Shown in pieces: positions 1-8,905 of a stretch of 64,000 nt of DNA (its first letter is position 1; each line of letters starts with the position of its first letter). The notes below the pieces were generated by a model. It did not search any database. It saw only the letters and a list, made by a program, of their open reading frames with translations, and was not told where the DNA came from. The translations under genes and the position numbers were made by a program. This stretch comes from Gracilariopsis chorda (lineage: Eukaryota; Rhodophyta; Florideophyceae; Gracilariales; Gracilariaceae), in NCBI GenBank assembly GCA_003194525.1, contig NBIV01000217.1:1-64000 (forward strand), read 5' to 3'.

Positions 1-322
1 CATAGCGTAGCGCAACAAAAGTGGACGACACAATAACACCTGATGATCTCCTCGTTAATCAGAGTACTGCCTTCATTTGGGGGGCTTAAATATGCAGGTG
101 TGCTTAGCGTCCCGTCGTCAGTGCTTTTTCTAAATCTACATGACCATTAGTATTTACGTACAAGTAATGTCTAATTCGGACGTGACAGGCTAGTCCGACG
201 CCATGCTACTGGGCTGTCTTGGCAATGACGTCGCTGCCTGATGAAACGGCCTCATTAAAAGCAGCCATGTGATGGGGCTTATTCATTTGTTGGTCATGGC
301 CACAAACTTATACCTTTATTCT
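1..322. other. Non-coding start of window with a short LTR-like fragment
   Basis: No gene is supported here. A run of six G before TTAAAT lies near 79-90. Bases 181-238 match 14374-14434 in the same orientation (see the repeat entry). The rest resembles nothing else in the window. Confidence 0.5.
181..238 (+). repeat. Fragment of a gypsy-type LTR, second copy at 14374
   Basis: About 58 bases, starting near GTGACAGGCTAGTCCGACGC, match 14374-14434 with only a few differences and then diverge abruptly. The 14374 copy looks like a complete LTR because it begins TGT and is followed by a primer-binding site. This copy is therefore best read as a truncated LTR fragment. It lies in + orientation although the neighbouring gypsy remnant runs on the - strand, so the two need not belong to one element. 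Confidence 0.6.
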
Positions 323-1821
323 TCAGTCCGGTTTGGTAGCAGTGTGTAAAAAATCTTCGAGCATGCCTGGCAATTCCTCATGTACGGTTGTAAAAAGCCC
401 CCACGTTCGATCGACAGAGTCCGGTAGTCCTTGCCGTTCTACTAAGATCTGCAGTAGTCCGTCCCTCTCTGGAATTTCATGCAAACTCTCTGCGGTCTGA
501 TACACTCTCTCAGATTGTTTGCACACCAAAAAAGCTCTGAATGAACATCTTGGTTTTCCGACCAAAGACAAAATTTCAGACTGCTTGGCGTGCACAACTT
601 CATTCTTCTTTTCAAAAGATCTTTAACTTCATAGACTTATTTTGATTCTGATGCGATGATACGCTTTAGTCTCGGCCATCTAAACTGAAGCTTGTGATCA
701 TGTTCTGTAGCCTTACGCATCAAAACCAAATCGCTAATGTCAAAAACTGCAGTCACGACATTGGTGCACATGTTACGGGATTGGAGTGCCTGCTGTCTTT
801 GCTTCGACACCACTTTGGCTACATCAAGATGAATAGACTCAAGAGCGTTCTGGGTTCTGTGAATGTTCATGAGCTGTCGTGCCCATATCTCATCGATGCG
901 TGGTAGCGACATATGGTTCTCAATTGAGAGCTCACGGAGACGTGATAGAGAAGTTTTCGTGCCCATGAAAACTTCAAATGGTGACAGGTACACCCCAGGG
1001 CTGTTCTTTCGTGTCTCTAGGCAATTCAGGGAAGCGCTGTTCAGAATCGCTTTGGTGCATTCTGTGACTGTGGGCCAGTCGGCGACACCAAGTCCAAATT
1101 CGCGCATCAAAGCCTTGCAAGCTCGCAGAACTTTCGGTCAAACGCGTTCTACGGTGCCATCTGTCCACGTCTAGTAGGCAGAAGTGAGGTAGTGACTGAT
1201 ATTCAGGTCATGTGCGAGTAGGCAAAACAGCTCATTGTTCAATCGTGGTTCCTGATCCGAAACAAACTATTCCATTATTCCGAATGTAGCTATCCAGGTT
1301 GTCATGGCATCAGCGGCTGCAATGGCGGTAAGTCCTGCTGTGAGCCACAGCCAACCGAAAAATCCCAGATCATCTTTGATGATTAGGATATACCGTCCGC
1401 TGCTCGAACTTGACGAAATATACAAGAAGTCAAAGTGCACCACCTCATTTGGACTTTGTACATGTAGCGCAGAGCCAGGCGGCTTGGGCACTACTTGAAC
1501 AGTGCGAGTTACAATACATTGTAGACGCCCGCTTACGAACCCGAACCCAGACACGTCGTTGCTAAGAGCTCTCCATGTAACGTTTTTCTTCAGAATGCTC
1601 TTTGTAGCTTCGGCCTCACTATGCTCAGTCGTTTTTGCATGGGAAGGGATAAGGACCTTGAACTTCAGCTTTGTGGCACTTATTGGTATCCAGAAGTTCT
1701 TTCCTCGTTTCCGTAGCCCATCGAAATAATTTCTGAGATCATTTGGTACTGATTGTGACGCCTGGGCTCTGCAATAATCATCTAGCTCCAATGATTCAAT
1801 TTCATCAGTTGGTGGTGGCAC
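323..1821 (-). pseudogene. Gypsy integrase remnant with chromodomain-like tail
   Basis: The frame from 1821 to 1267 contains an integrase core start: VHFDFLYI, then ILIIKDDLGFFGWLW and a DAMTTWIATFGI stretch. The frame from 1110 to 637 continues with the typical later integrase segment (MMREFGLGVADWPTVTEC, then SPFEVFMGTKT) and the basic tail. The frame from 595 to 323 ends in a WGLFTTVHEELPGMLEDFL pattern, typical of the chromodomain-like end of such integrases. Frame changes between the pieces make it a pseudogene. In intact elements this enzyme inserts the cDNA into the genome, and the chromodomain helps choose the site. Confidence 0.7.
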
Positions 1822-2123
1822 TTGAGCAGCTGTATATACCAGGCTAGAATTAGTTCGAGTCGCGAGGGTCTGCTTTCCGGTATTCTTTTACCCAGTTGGT
1901 GACCATGTCAGCACATCCGGTATCCAACTCAGGGATGTGCTCGATGTTTTACTGGAATCGAGAAAGAAATACTGCCCATTGCTGCAATTTGGAGACAACG
2001 TGGCTGCCCAATGTGGGTTCTAGAGCATACGAAGCGAACAAAAAAGGAGGTCGGGGTGGTCCATGAATACGTGCACAAAAAGGTCACTGAGGAAAGATAT
2101 AGTATAGCTTCTCAAGTTTGTGC

Positions 2124-3090
2124 TCAATCACAAACTCTTCCTGCCCGCAGGTACTGTAGTTTTTGCTCTGCGCCCTTGACCCTGCCACCCAAGAATCCAA
2201 GTGGCTCATGGCGCTGTCCGTTGAACGGCCTCTCTAGCGATAAAGGGTCTGTTTGCGTAACAACCCCTGACGAATGATTGATGGAGGCATCAGTATACAG
2301 GCAGATAAAATTTCTTTTGCGCGGGTATCCTAACTCAGTTGTGCTGCAAAGATTGTCTTGTATATCCTTGAAACATGTGTCCTGCTCTCCGCCCCAAAAC
2401 AAACTGCGCAATGTAATTCCTTTGATTGAACGTCTAGTGTGTCTTCTGCGTTTGGCATATGACTCTTCTAGGGTGCTTTTCAGCGGAGCCACATGACGTT
2501 CAGAGTCAGGTATCGCACTGGCCATCCAGAGGCAGCACTAGAAAATTCAAAAATTTCATCCGCCGTCTCGGTAAGGTGCATATCTTTGAGTCCTTTTATA
2601 TATTTATCGGGTCCAGCCGGTACCCGATTTTGCTCACGAACATACCACACCACCGATCTCTTTGGCGAAGAATACAATTTTCTTGGCTGATATGTACAGT
2701 CCCTTCTCTTTGCATATTTCGAGGAATCTCCGCATCACGTCCAGCAGTTGTCGGCTTACAAGTCAAAGTCATCTAACCACGCTTTTATATTTTCTTTCAA
2801 TTGTTTAAAAAGAGGCTCGACGGAGGACTGGAAGTAGGCGTTAGTGGGACCAGAAATAACACATGTAGAGTATTTACTTTCTCGGCAGACTATTCTGCAA
2901 GCGAAGTACGAATTAAATGTAGTGGCAACTGCCAGTAGCCATGTACAAAGTTGATCACTGTAAAGCATGTGCTCTCAGAAAAGTCCTGTATCTCTGAGTC
3001 CAAGTGTGTCATTGGCCATGCTTGCCTGATCGTTCCGGCATTAACTGAACGTAAATCAATGAGTGCATGCAGCAATTCCATGTCGGTCAT
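2124..3090 (-). pseudogene. Gypsy reverse transcriptase-RNase H remnant
   Basis: From 3090 leftwards the frames give LIDLRSVNAGTIRQAWPM and INFVHGYWQLPLH (RT fingers and palm), then AWLDDFDL near 2770, the catalytic xxDD box. Around 2480-2677 there is thumb/connection sequence. The 2525-2124 frame shows CLYTDASINHSSGVVTQ and QRHEPLGFLGGRVKGAEQ, an RNase H domain with its first catalytic Asp. At least three frame changes separate the pieces, so no enzyme can be made. Confidence 0.75.
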
Positions 3091-3328
3091 TCGGTCAAAT
3101 ATTTGGCGGGGACCTCATGCGATTCAGAAATACATACATCACCGAAGGCGCCAAATAATGGCGCGAAACCCTCAACCGATACATCATGTCCCTACGCACT
3201 CCATGTAGATCACTGCCTATCAATCTCAGCATCTCACTGAGAACAACCTGACTTGCAACGTGCAGTTTTGCAATGAATACCCCGACATCCACCATTGTTG
3301 ATATAAACCATCAAGTTGCGCCCCATCA

Positions 3329-4057
3329 GTGTCCACCGCAACAAAGTTCGTCGTTACTACCTGTTCGCTCCAGCACGTCTTCCCGTTGTCACATCTCAAA
3401 AACCAACAAACAAAAGTGACAAAAAAGAACACAAAAGGTCGTACAGGAGCCCGGAACTATAATGAAGATGACATTACTGCTCTTTTAGATATCGTTGAAC
3501 GGATTGAACCAATAGGTGCGAACATGTGGGCCATAGTAGCGGAAGAGTTCGACATCTTGCGCAAGAGCAGTGACAGACCTTTCAGGGACCACGATTCTCT
3601 CAAGAACAAATTTGACAAGCTCTGCAACTCTAAAAAGCCTACCGGTGATCCTTTGTGTCCCGCTAATGTGCGAAGAGCTAAACATATTGCTCGAGATATT
3701 CAAGCAACAATTGGAGCCAAACTGCTTGAAGAAAAAAGTGACGACGAGGATGAAGGCATCTCTCCAAAGAAATATGTAGAAAGCGAAAAGAACGTGGCGG
3801 GAGTTGGAGCGCGTGAGAAACGTCGACCAGTTGCGTTTGCTGGGTTACACGGTAAGAAGCAGAAGACGGAAGATACGCTGGTAACAAGCGTGGAGTCTAT
3901 GTCGCAGTTTATGGGTGTCATTGCGAAGTCATTTTCTTCAGGCTCCGATGCTGCTTCGAGCTCTTGCGACCAACAAGCAGTGATGTCCAGCGCGCTCAAG
4001 AGCGAAATGGATTTATTTCGTAAGGAAGTAAACAAGAGCATCAGCGACACAAGGTAG
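3329..4057 (+). CDS. Myb/trihelix-like accessory protein of Harbinger-like element
   Basis: The open frame gives up to 242 residues. After a basic patch (TKGRTGARNYNEDD) comes an acidic-aromatic helix set (ALLDIVERIEPIGANMWAIV, then FRDHDSLKNKFDKLC). This is the W/F-spaced pattern of Myb/SANT or trihelix DNA-binding domains in Harbinger accessory proteins. A charged middle (KSDDEDEG) and nuclear-signal-like KKQK and EKRRP motifs follow, then a helical tail. The first in-frame codon is GTG, not ATG, and the first ATG lies inside the domain. The real N-terminus must therefore come from an upstream exon, or the gene is damaged. In the family this protein helps the transposase bind the ends and enter the nucleus; that role is inferred. 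Confidence 0.6.
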   Translation: MSTATKFVVTTCSLQHVFPLSHLKNQQTKVTKKNTKGRTGARNYNEDDITALLDIVERIEPIGANMWAIVAEEFDILRKSSDRPFRDHDSLKNKFDKLCNSKKPTGDPLCPANVRRAKHIARDIQATIGAKLLEEKSDDEDEGISPKKYVESEKNVAGVGAREKRRPVAFAGLHGKKQKTEDTLVTSVESMSQFMGVIAKSFSSGSDAASSSCDQQAVMSSALKSEMDLFRKEVNKSISDTR

Positions 4058-4084
4058 ATGCTGTGTGGCGTCAACAACACTCTA

Positions 4085-4240
4085 AACCTACTGGTTGGAA
4101 AACTCTCCGCGGTTAACCAAGAAGGAAATGATCAGTAATGCAACTGAACAGGACGGCGATTCACCTGTTTGGTTTTCCGCTCGCAAGCTCGCATTCGCGG
4201 ACTTTAGTCCTCGGGCTGCGCCCCACGCGAGCAAAGCGCA
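4085..4240. terminator. GC-rich palindromic spacer between convergent transposon genes
   Basis: The spacer holds GCTCGC...GCGAGC arms enclosing GGACTTTAGTCC and other short inverted pieces between two facing 3' ends. Similar GC-rich inverted stretches sit between the convergent genes of the other Harbinger-like copies (31140-31230 and 40855-40940). A bidirectional 3'-end or termination role is inference. Confidence 0.35.
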
Positions 4241-5446
4241 TCACTCGGAAGGGTTGTAGGTGCTGGCAATTCGGTTCCTTCCCAACGTGCGTGTTCGAAA
4301 ATTAAATAGCCGTACGCACAACTCCAGTATAATCCCACGCCGTATTGCGTCTGATGTTAGCGTAGCGCTAAGACGATTAAAAGGACCTTTGAGAGCCCGA
4401 ACTCCCCATTCTGCGCTTTGCCTTTCGCTTGGTAGGATGCGCTGCAGAATGAGATCAATCGCGGCTAGCTGCTCTGACTGCGGTATATCACTCGTTTCGT
4501 TCGTTTTGCGTGCGCCAACGATCTTTCTGTTGGTGCATCTCGTATTGTTTAGGAATGCAGAGTCTCCAAGAATGGCCATCCCTGGAGGGGTTCTTTCATC
4601 ACTTAGTTGTTTATGATACAGTCCAGAGACAGATGCAAGCCTTGTGTCATGCCAGCTTCCAGGATAATTTATGGCTGCATGTATGATCTCGCCATAACAG
4701 TTAAAGACAAACAAGTTGGTGACCTCTTCTTGTTGCGTGTAGCCCTCGAAGAACCCGTTTTGTAAGTTGGGGTCTCCATAGTTTTGGCAGCGAAATCGAC
4801 CTCCGTCTGTGATACCAAATACCCCCTCTAACAGTGGGCCAAATTTTCTATTGTTACGAAGTAAAGAAGCAGATGACTTTTGCTCTTCAACAGTTGGCCA
4901 GCGAACGTAAACTTTGTTCGCCTCAGGAAGCTTCGTCGCTTTTAGAAGCACAAATAAAGAGTAGTCGAGCTATACACTTAGAGTTGAAGGTACAATACCA
5001 AAGAAAGGACACAGCTGGTACGCTTTGCCTCCGGTTTTCAAATACGCAGGTGCCAACGCAAGCAAGTCAACGGACGACAGCAGAGCCTTTCTTCCTCTTT
5101 TGGACTGAGTCCTTCTGTAAGGGCTGCCAGAAGTTGTTGTCAAGCGGGCTTTGACAAATAGAGGAAGAAGCTCTTGTGTGTAGATTGATCTTGTAAAGTT
5201 GGTAGTGACGATGAAGTCTGAATCACAACCATGTTGTAGCACTTTCTGCCAAGGAGTGAGCTGTTTGGTGGTCTTTGGATGTATCAACCCTTTACGGGTA
5301 TGGTGGGCTGCGGTATGTGTCCGTTCATACGTTCTGCGGTTTGCATTGCGTTTCTTGATGATCAAAGTGACGCTTAGAGCGGCAGTATACGCAGCTACAC
5401 AAGCTGCTATTGCGGCTTTTCGAAGTCTCATGTTCATGATGGACAT
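4241..5446 (-). pseudogene. Harbinger-like DDE transposase with one in-frame TAG
   Basis: One continuous frame of about 400 codons is interrupted only by TAG at 4972-4970. The N-terminal part (5446-4973) is basic and helical. After the stop come GPLLEGVFGITDGGRF (first catalytic Asp), PGSWHDTRL, MAILGDSAF (second Asp) and SAEWGVRALKGPF (catalytic Glu). This is the DDE nuclease of PIF/Harbinger transposases. By comparison with the family motif SxSxWLD the stop sits at a Trp position (TGG to TAG). The otherwise clean frame means a recent inactivation, readthrough or RNA recoding cannot be excluded. The diverged copy at 23776 has TAG at exactly the same place. Confidence 0.75.
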
Positions 5447-5648
5447 GAGACATCAACTGGCGGGCGGTCTGGTGGTCTGAATCGACCCTTCGAGGCCCGG
5501 TTCTATCTGCCAAATTTGGAGCAGTGCATGCCAAATGAGTTACGACTTGGCTCCTTATTATTGGTGCAATTTTGACCAGGCGGCGATATGGCCAATTTCT
5601 GCATGCACTCAATCCCACAACGGTACTCAGCTTTTGATCCGATTGTCG

Positions 5649-5708
5649 GCACTAGTGTCTATCGGACCGGTGCGCTGACCTCATATGAGTTCAGCGCAAC
5701 GGCACGCA
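5649..5708 (+). repeat. Left terminal-type inverted repeat flanking piggyBac gene
   Basis: The sequence CTAGTGTCTATCGGACC is followed by a 26-bp near-perfect palindrome centred on CTCATATGAG (GCGCTGA.../...TCAGCGC). The inverted counterpart is at 8449-8493. The pair encloses the piggyBac gene at about 2.8 kb spacing. The expected TTAA target lies on the inner side of both copies, so whether these are the element's termini or subterminal sites is open. Confidence 0.5.
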
Positions 5709-5836
5709 AAATTAAAAAAAAATTGAAATCTGATCCGCATGGCCCCACATTTCAAATTTTGAACTTGAAACATGGCCTACCGGGTGGTCTTTCAACTATA
5801 AGTACTTGTAGAAGACGACCAATGAGCCATAACAGC

Positions 5837-5890
5837 AGCTCAGTGGTCGTCAGGTCACATGCGAGCAGCAAAACATGAGTTCGAACCTCG
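5837..5890 (+). repeat. tRNA-like A box/B box pair, possible SINE head
   Basis: AGCTCAGTGGTCGT resembles a tRNA A box with its D arm. GAGTTCGAACCTCG, 27 bp after it, fits a B box with a 7-nt TTCGAAC T loop and a 3-bp stem. The anticodon arm is not canonical, so this is not called as a tRNA gene. A relic or SINE head is more likely. Confidence 0.3.
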
Positions 5891-6174
5891 CTGAGTTTCA
5901 TAAAACTCCAAAACTCCTTCGGGAGCTCGACTAATTCTAAATATCTTTAAACTCTCAGAACGTTTATAACACCCACTTGAACAGCAGAAAGAATACGGTG
6001 ACATCTGTTAAAGGGGCAGTTTCGTAATAGAGTTTAAATAATCTAGCAAGTCTAAATAACGCGGATTGAATTAGTAGGGGGCTAAAGGTAAAATGAACTT
6101 ATTGTAAACTTTTGCATTTAAACATAGATTTTTAATATAAAAAACGAAGGTTGACAAGGTTGTGGACATCTTCG

Positions 6175-8277
6175 TCAGCTTCTGAACTTCATTATACCGT
6201 GACACTCTTCAATGTGTTTCATAAAACAATCTCTATTAGTACCAGTGTGACATAAAAACACTTCTTTTTCCTTTCTGATATAGCAGCCAGAACATAAAAA
6301 CTTGGACTTTGTATTACCTTTGCAGAAACTGCATCGTCCTTGATATAAAGCTTTTGTAATCTTGCCATCCTTGTTTTTTCTCCTTCTATTCGTCTGCATT
6401 AAATGCAAGCCAGTGCCTGCAAACATTGGCTTCTCATGATCATTTTCACATTCTTGCTCATCTCTGCTCATTAGACCTGTGGTATCCCATGTATTCTCAA
6501 TTAGTTTATCAGCCAATGGGCAATAGAAGTGGGGCGGAGTTTTCACGTTTCGGGTTCCATTTGCGGCTTTGTACAACTTCCAGGCGTCCACAATACAAAT
6601 CGATAAAAGAGAGCAGTTCACTCGAAATGACCACTCTTTCACTTCAATTTTCTTCTCCAGATTCAGATCATCTTGTCTGCATCTGTTATGGCGATCGACC
6701 ATTGAACAGTTTTTGTAATACTCTTCACACACTTCGGGAATTGCGACCTCCATTTCCACTTTCCTAGAAATATTTCCCTCCCGTCTCCACCTTTCTCGAA
6801 TAATAGGACAGCCAGGACTAACCGTGCCAGAGGTTGATACGAAATACCTTCTTTCTCTGTCCATCCACATTACGGCCATTATATCATTATTGATAATGCT
6901 TCCTTTCGATAGCATAAATACAAAATCTCCCCTGTCTGATAAAGTAGTTTCGGAGAGATGTGTCATGGGATATTCACGAGTAGCATTTTTGACAACTCCA
7001 GTAAACCTTAAATCTTTTTCCAGTAATGCTTTCGCTGTACTGACAGACGCAAAAAAGGATTCCGCACATACCAACCGTCCTGATCCAAACCATGGTTGCA
7101 CTAAGCGAAGTAACACTGCCGTTCCATGGGCGTTATCAGAATCAAAAAGTTGTTCCGGAATATTTGCACCCATATTGAGCTCAATGTTCAGCATTATGCC
7201 ACTTCGTGCACAACATACGGCCTTCATTTCAAGACCATTTTCCGGCTTTCTGTCTAATGCCGTATAGTGCGGAAGCCCGACATCAATCCAATTACCGCCT
7301 AATCCGTACCATCGTGACATTTTTTCGTCAACAAATAAGGCATGTGATGGCGTGACAAAAGACCGACGATGGTCATTGATTGCCTTCACAAAATCTGTTA
7401 CGAAGGACCAACGCGCGATTCCCTGCTCTTCAGTCACACCATTTCCGCTGAAGCATATTGAACTTCTAAGCATTTCAAATCTGTTCCGTGACATCACAAG
7501 ACCAATATTTGGCTGAGGAATAAACTTAGAAAAAGGCTCGAGGCTCCAAATATCCCGTCTGTTAGAGAACTCAATGCGAGTTATGAGGATAAGAACTCCA
7601 AAGAATTTGAGCAATTCTCCCCCTGAAGTCCTCCGAACGTCTTTGCTTTCTAACCGAACATTTGTTCTGTTCACTATGAACTGCAAATGCTGCATAGGGA
7701 ACATCCAAAGAAAGAAATTTAATGCACTCATGTTTGGAGGAACGTGACGCGGTGAGATAAAATCTCCAGCTGGGCCAACCACTTTCTACTGATGCATTTG
7801 CATACAACCATTCAGAGGACTCAACGTCGTACAGGTTTCACACACACGACCGTGAATCACAGTTGATTGGAAAGGTGCATTTTTGCTTAATAAACTTGTT
7901 TGCGGCTGCAAAACCTGAATCTGAGATGGTGTCAAATGAGCATCTTCCTCCACATTTTGCGTATTAATGGGTTCAACCTCGGTAATAGGCTCTTCTGCAG
8001 CATTCACGGCTTCGTCAACACCGGTACCTAGCTTGACACTAGATAGAGGTAGAGTTACTTCTTTTTCTCGGTTCGGTAGACGAAACTTCACAGTCAGAAA
8101 AGTGAGATTTCGATTGTTGATCTTACGTATGTCAACATTGAGGACAGAACCGCATACAGTTGTTGAATTCCATAGAGATCCGTAATAACGTTTGTATGCA
8201 GCGTCATTTGTAACCAGACGAGCACAGCTGTTGAAAGTTGTTCCAACAGTTCTGGGAAGATCTGTGGACGGGGCCAT
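6175..8277 (-). pseudogene. piggyBac transposase, split by one TAG
   Basis: ATG at 8277 opens a 163-codon frame that ends at TAG 7788-7786. The same frame continues without another stop to 6175, adding about 535 codons. The long part is a piggyBac DDE domain (NMSALNFFLWMFPMQHLQF; then FVDEKMSRWYG; CAESFFASVSTAKALLEKD; EYYKNCSMVDRHN) followed by a Cys/His-rich C-terminal finger (CSFCKGN..FLCSGCYIRK..FLCHTG). About 700 residues is a normal length for the family. In related transposases the residue in the CAES box is usually Asp, so the Glu here may be a further lesion. The enzyme would cut and paste at TTAA. The single stop suggests recent decay or readthrough. Confidence 0.8.
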
Positions 8278-8448
8278 TGTGTACGAATTTTGTTGACGAT
8301 AGGTCTTGATGTGACAGCTACGACTGTTGGTGATGTGTTGTGGACATGGTTCAGCGCTGCCGGCGTAGAAGACATGATGAGCAGATCAAAGCGAAAAAGT
8401 TTTTGGAAAAGTTTTAAGGTTTTGATAAAGTTCTAGAGTAATTAAGAT

Positions 8449-8493
8449 TGACCTCATATGAGGTCGCTGGTCAGATAGATACTAGCTATGGTG
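8449..8493 (-). repeat. Right terminal-type inverted repeat flanking piggyBac gene
   Basis: A perfect 16-bp palindrome (GACCTCATATGAGGTC) is followed by GCTGGTCAGATAGATACTAG. The reverse complement matches the left copy at 5649-5708 in both the CTAGT.TCTATC.GACC part and the palindrome, with a small gap. Confidence 0.5.
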
Positions 8494-8905
8494 CCACTTG
8501 CCATTCCGCGTGAGCATCGGGATTCAGAATCCCAATTCTACTAGGTTGGCGACGTATGCAATTTGGCCAGATTATTGACTTTCCACGGTAATATTCCGCG
8601 ACAAAGCCTCAGGTACCGTTCACAAAAGGCTAATTCTGGAAAAAGGTCGAAGTTGGAAACTGTCCTTCCAGACCTCATACCTTGGCCATACTGGCTCCGA
8701 TTTCAAATCTAATCATCTCATCACATTTGTCTCAATGAGACAAAGAGTTTGATATGAAAAAGGCGGAACCTTCAAACAGTAGACGCGCGATACCAATAAA
8801 AACGTACTGGACGGTGTCATCTTTATTGCACATGAGCTTCTTTCCATTCCCCGTAGGTCACTGTTCCACACTCTCGAGACCTTGTTCCCTCCACAAATCT
8901 TTGCG
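8494..8905. other. Spacer upstream of pogo-type gene, with 19-bp palindrome
   Basis: No gene is seen. A perfect palindrome, TTTGTCTCA-A-TGAGACAAA, lies at 8726-8744, about 160 bp before the first ATG of the pogo-type gene. It could be part of the transposon end or a regulatory site; no matching copy was found on the far side. Confidence 0.4.

Larger units (their letters stand above)
323..3295 (-). mobile_element. Decayed Ty3/gypsy retrotransposon, pol region
   Basis: Broken minus-strand reading frames give, in pol order from right to left, reverse transcriptase, RNase H, integrase and a C-terminal chromodomain-like end. The order RT-RNase H-integrase is that of Ty3/gypsy elements. No gag, long LTR pair or target duplication was found, and stops and frameshifts separate every domain. 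The right edge is set only by where recognisable coding similarity ends, next to the Harbinger-like element. Confidence 0.75.
3329..5446. mobile_element. PIF/Harbinger-like DNA transposon, copy H1a
   Basis: This element has two convergent genes: a Myb/trihelix-like accessory gene on + and a DDE transposase on -, their 3' ends separated by a ~180-bp GC-rich spacer. PIF/Harbinger elements classically encode exactly this pair. Terminal inverted repeats were not resolved by eye, so the true ends are outside the given coordinates. A much more decayed relative of the transposase lies at 23776-24905. Confidence 0.75.
5447..6174. other. Spacer with tRNA-like head and piggyBac left end
   Basis: No protein gene is supported. 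The stretch contains an inverted-repeat match to the far side of the piggyBac gene (around 5649-5708), a tRNA-like A/B box pair at 5837-5890 and AT-rich sequence to 6174. Short motifs such as ATATGGCCAATTTCTGCATG recall transposon ends, but no complete element was resolved. Confidence 0.4.

Noticed and set aside
4970-4972. A changed genetic code with TAG read as Trp
   Set aside because: Stops of all three kinds end apparently normal frames here, for example TAG after the intact pogo-type gene and after the Rab7-like CxC tail, so general reassignment is not supported.
5821-5900. A true tRNA gene
   Set aside because: A and B boxes and a T loop are present, but the anticodon arm and acceptor stem do not form properly.
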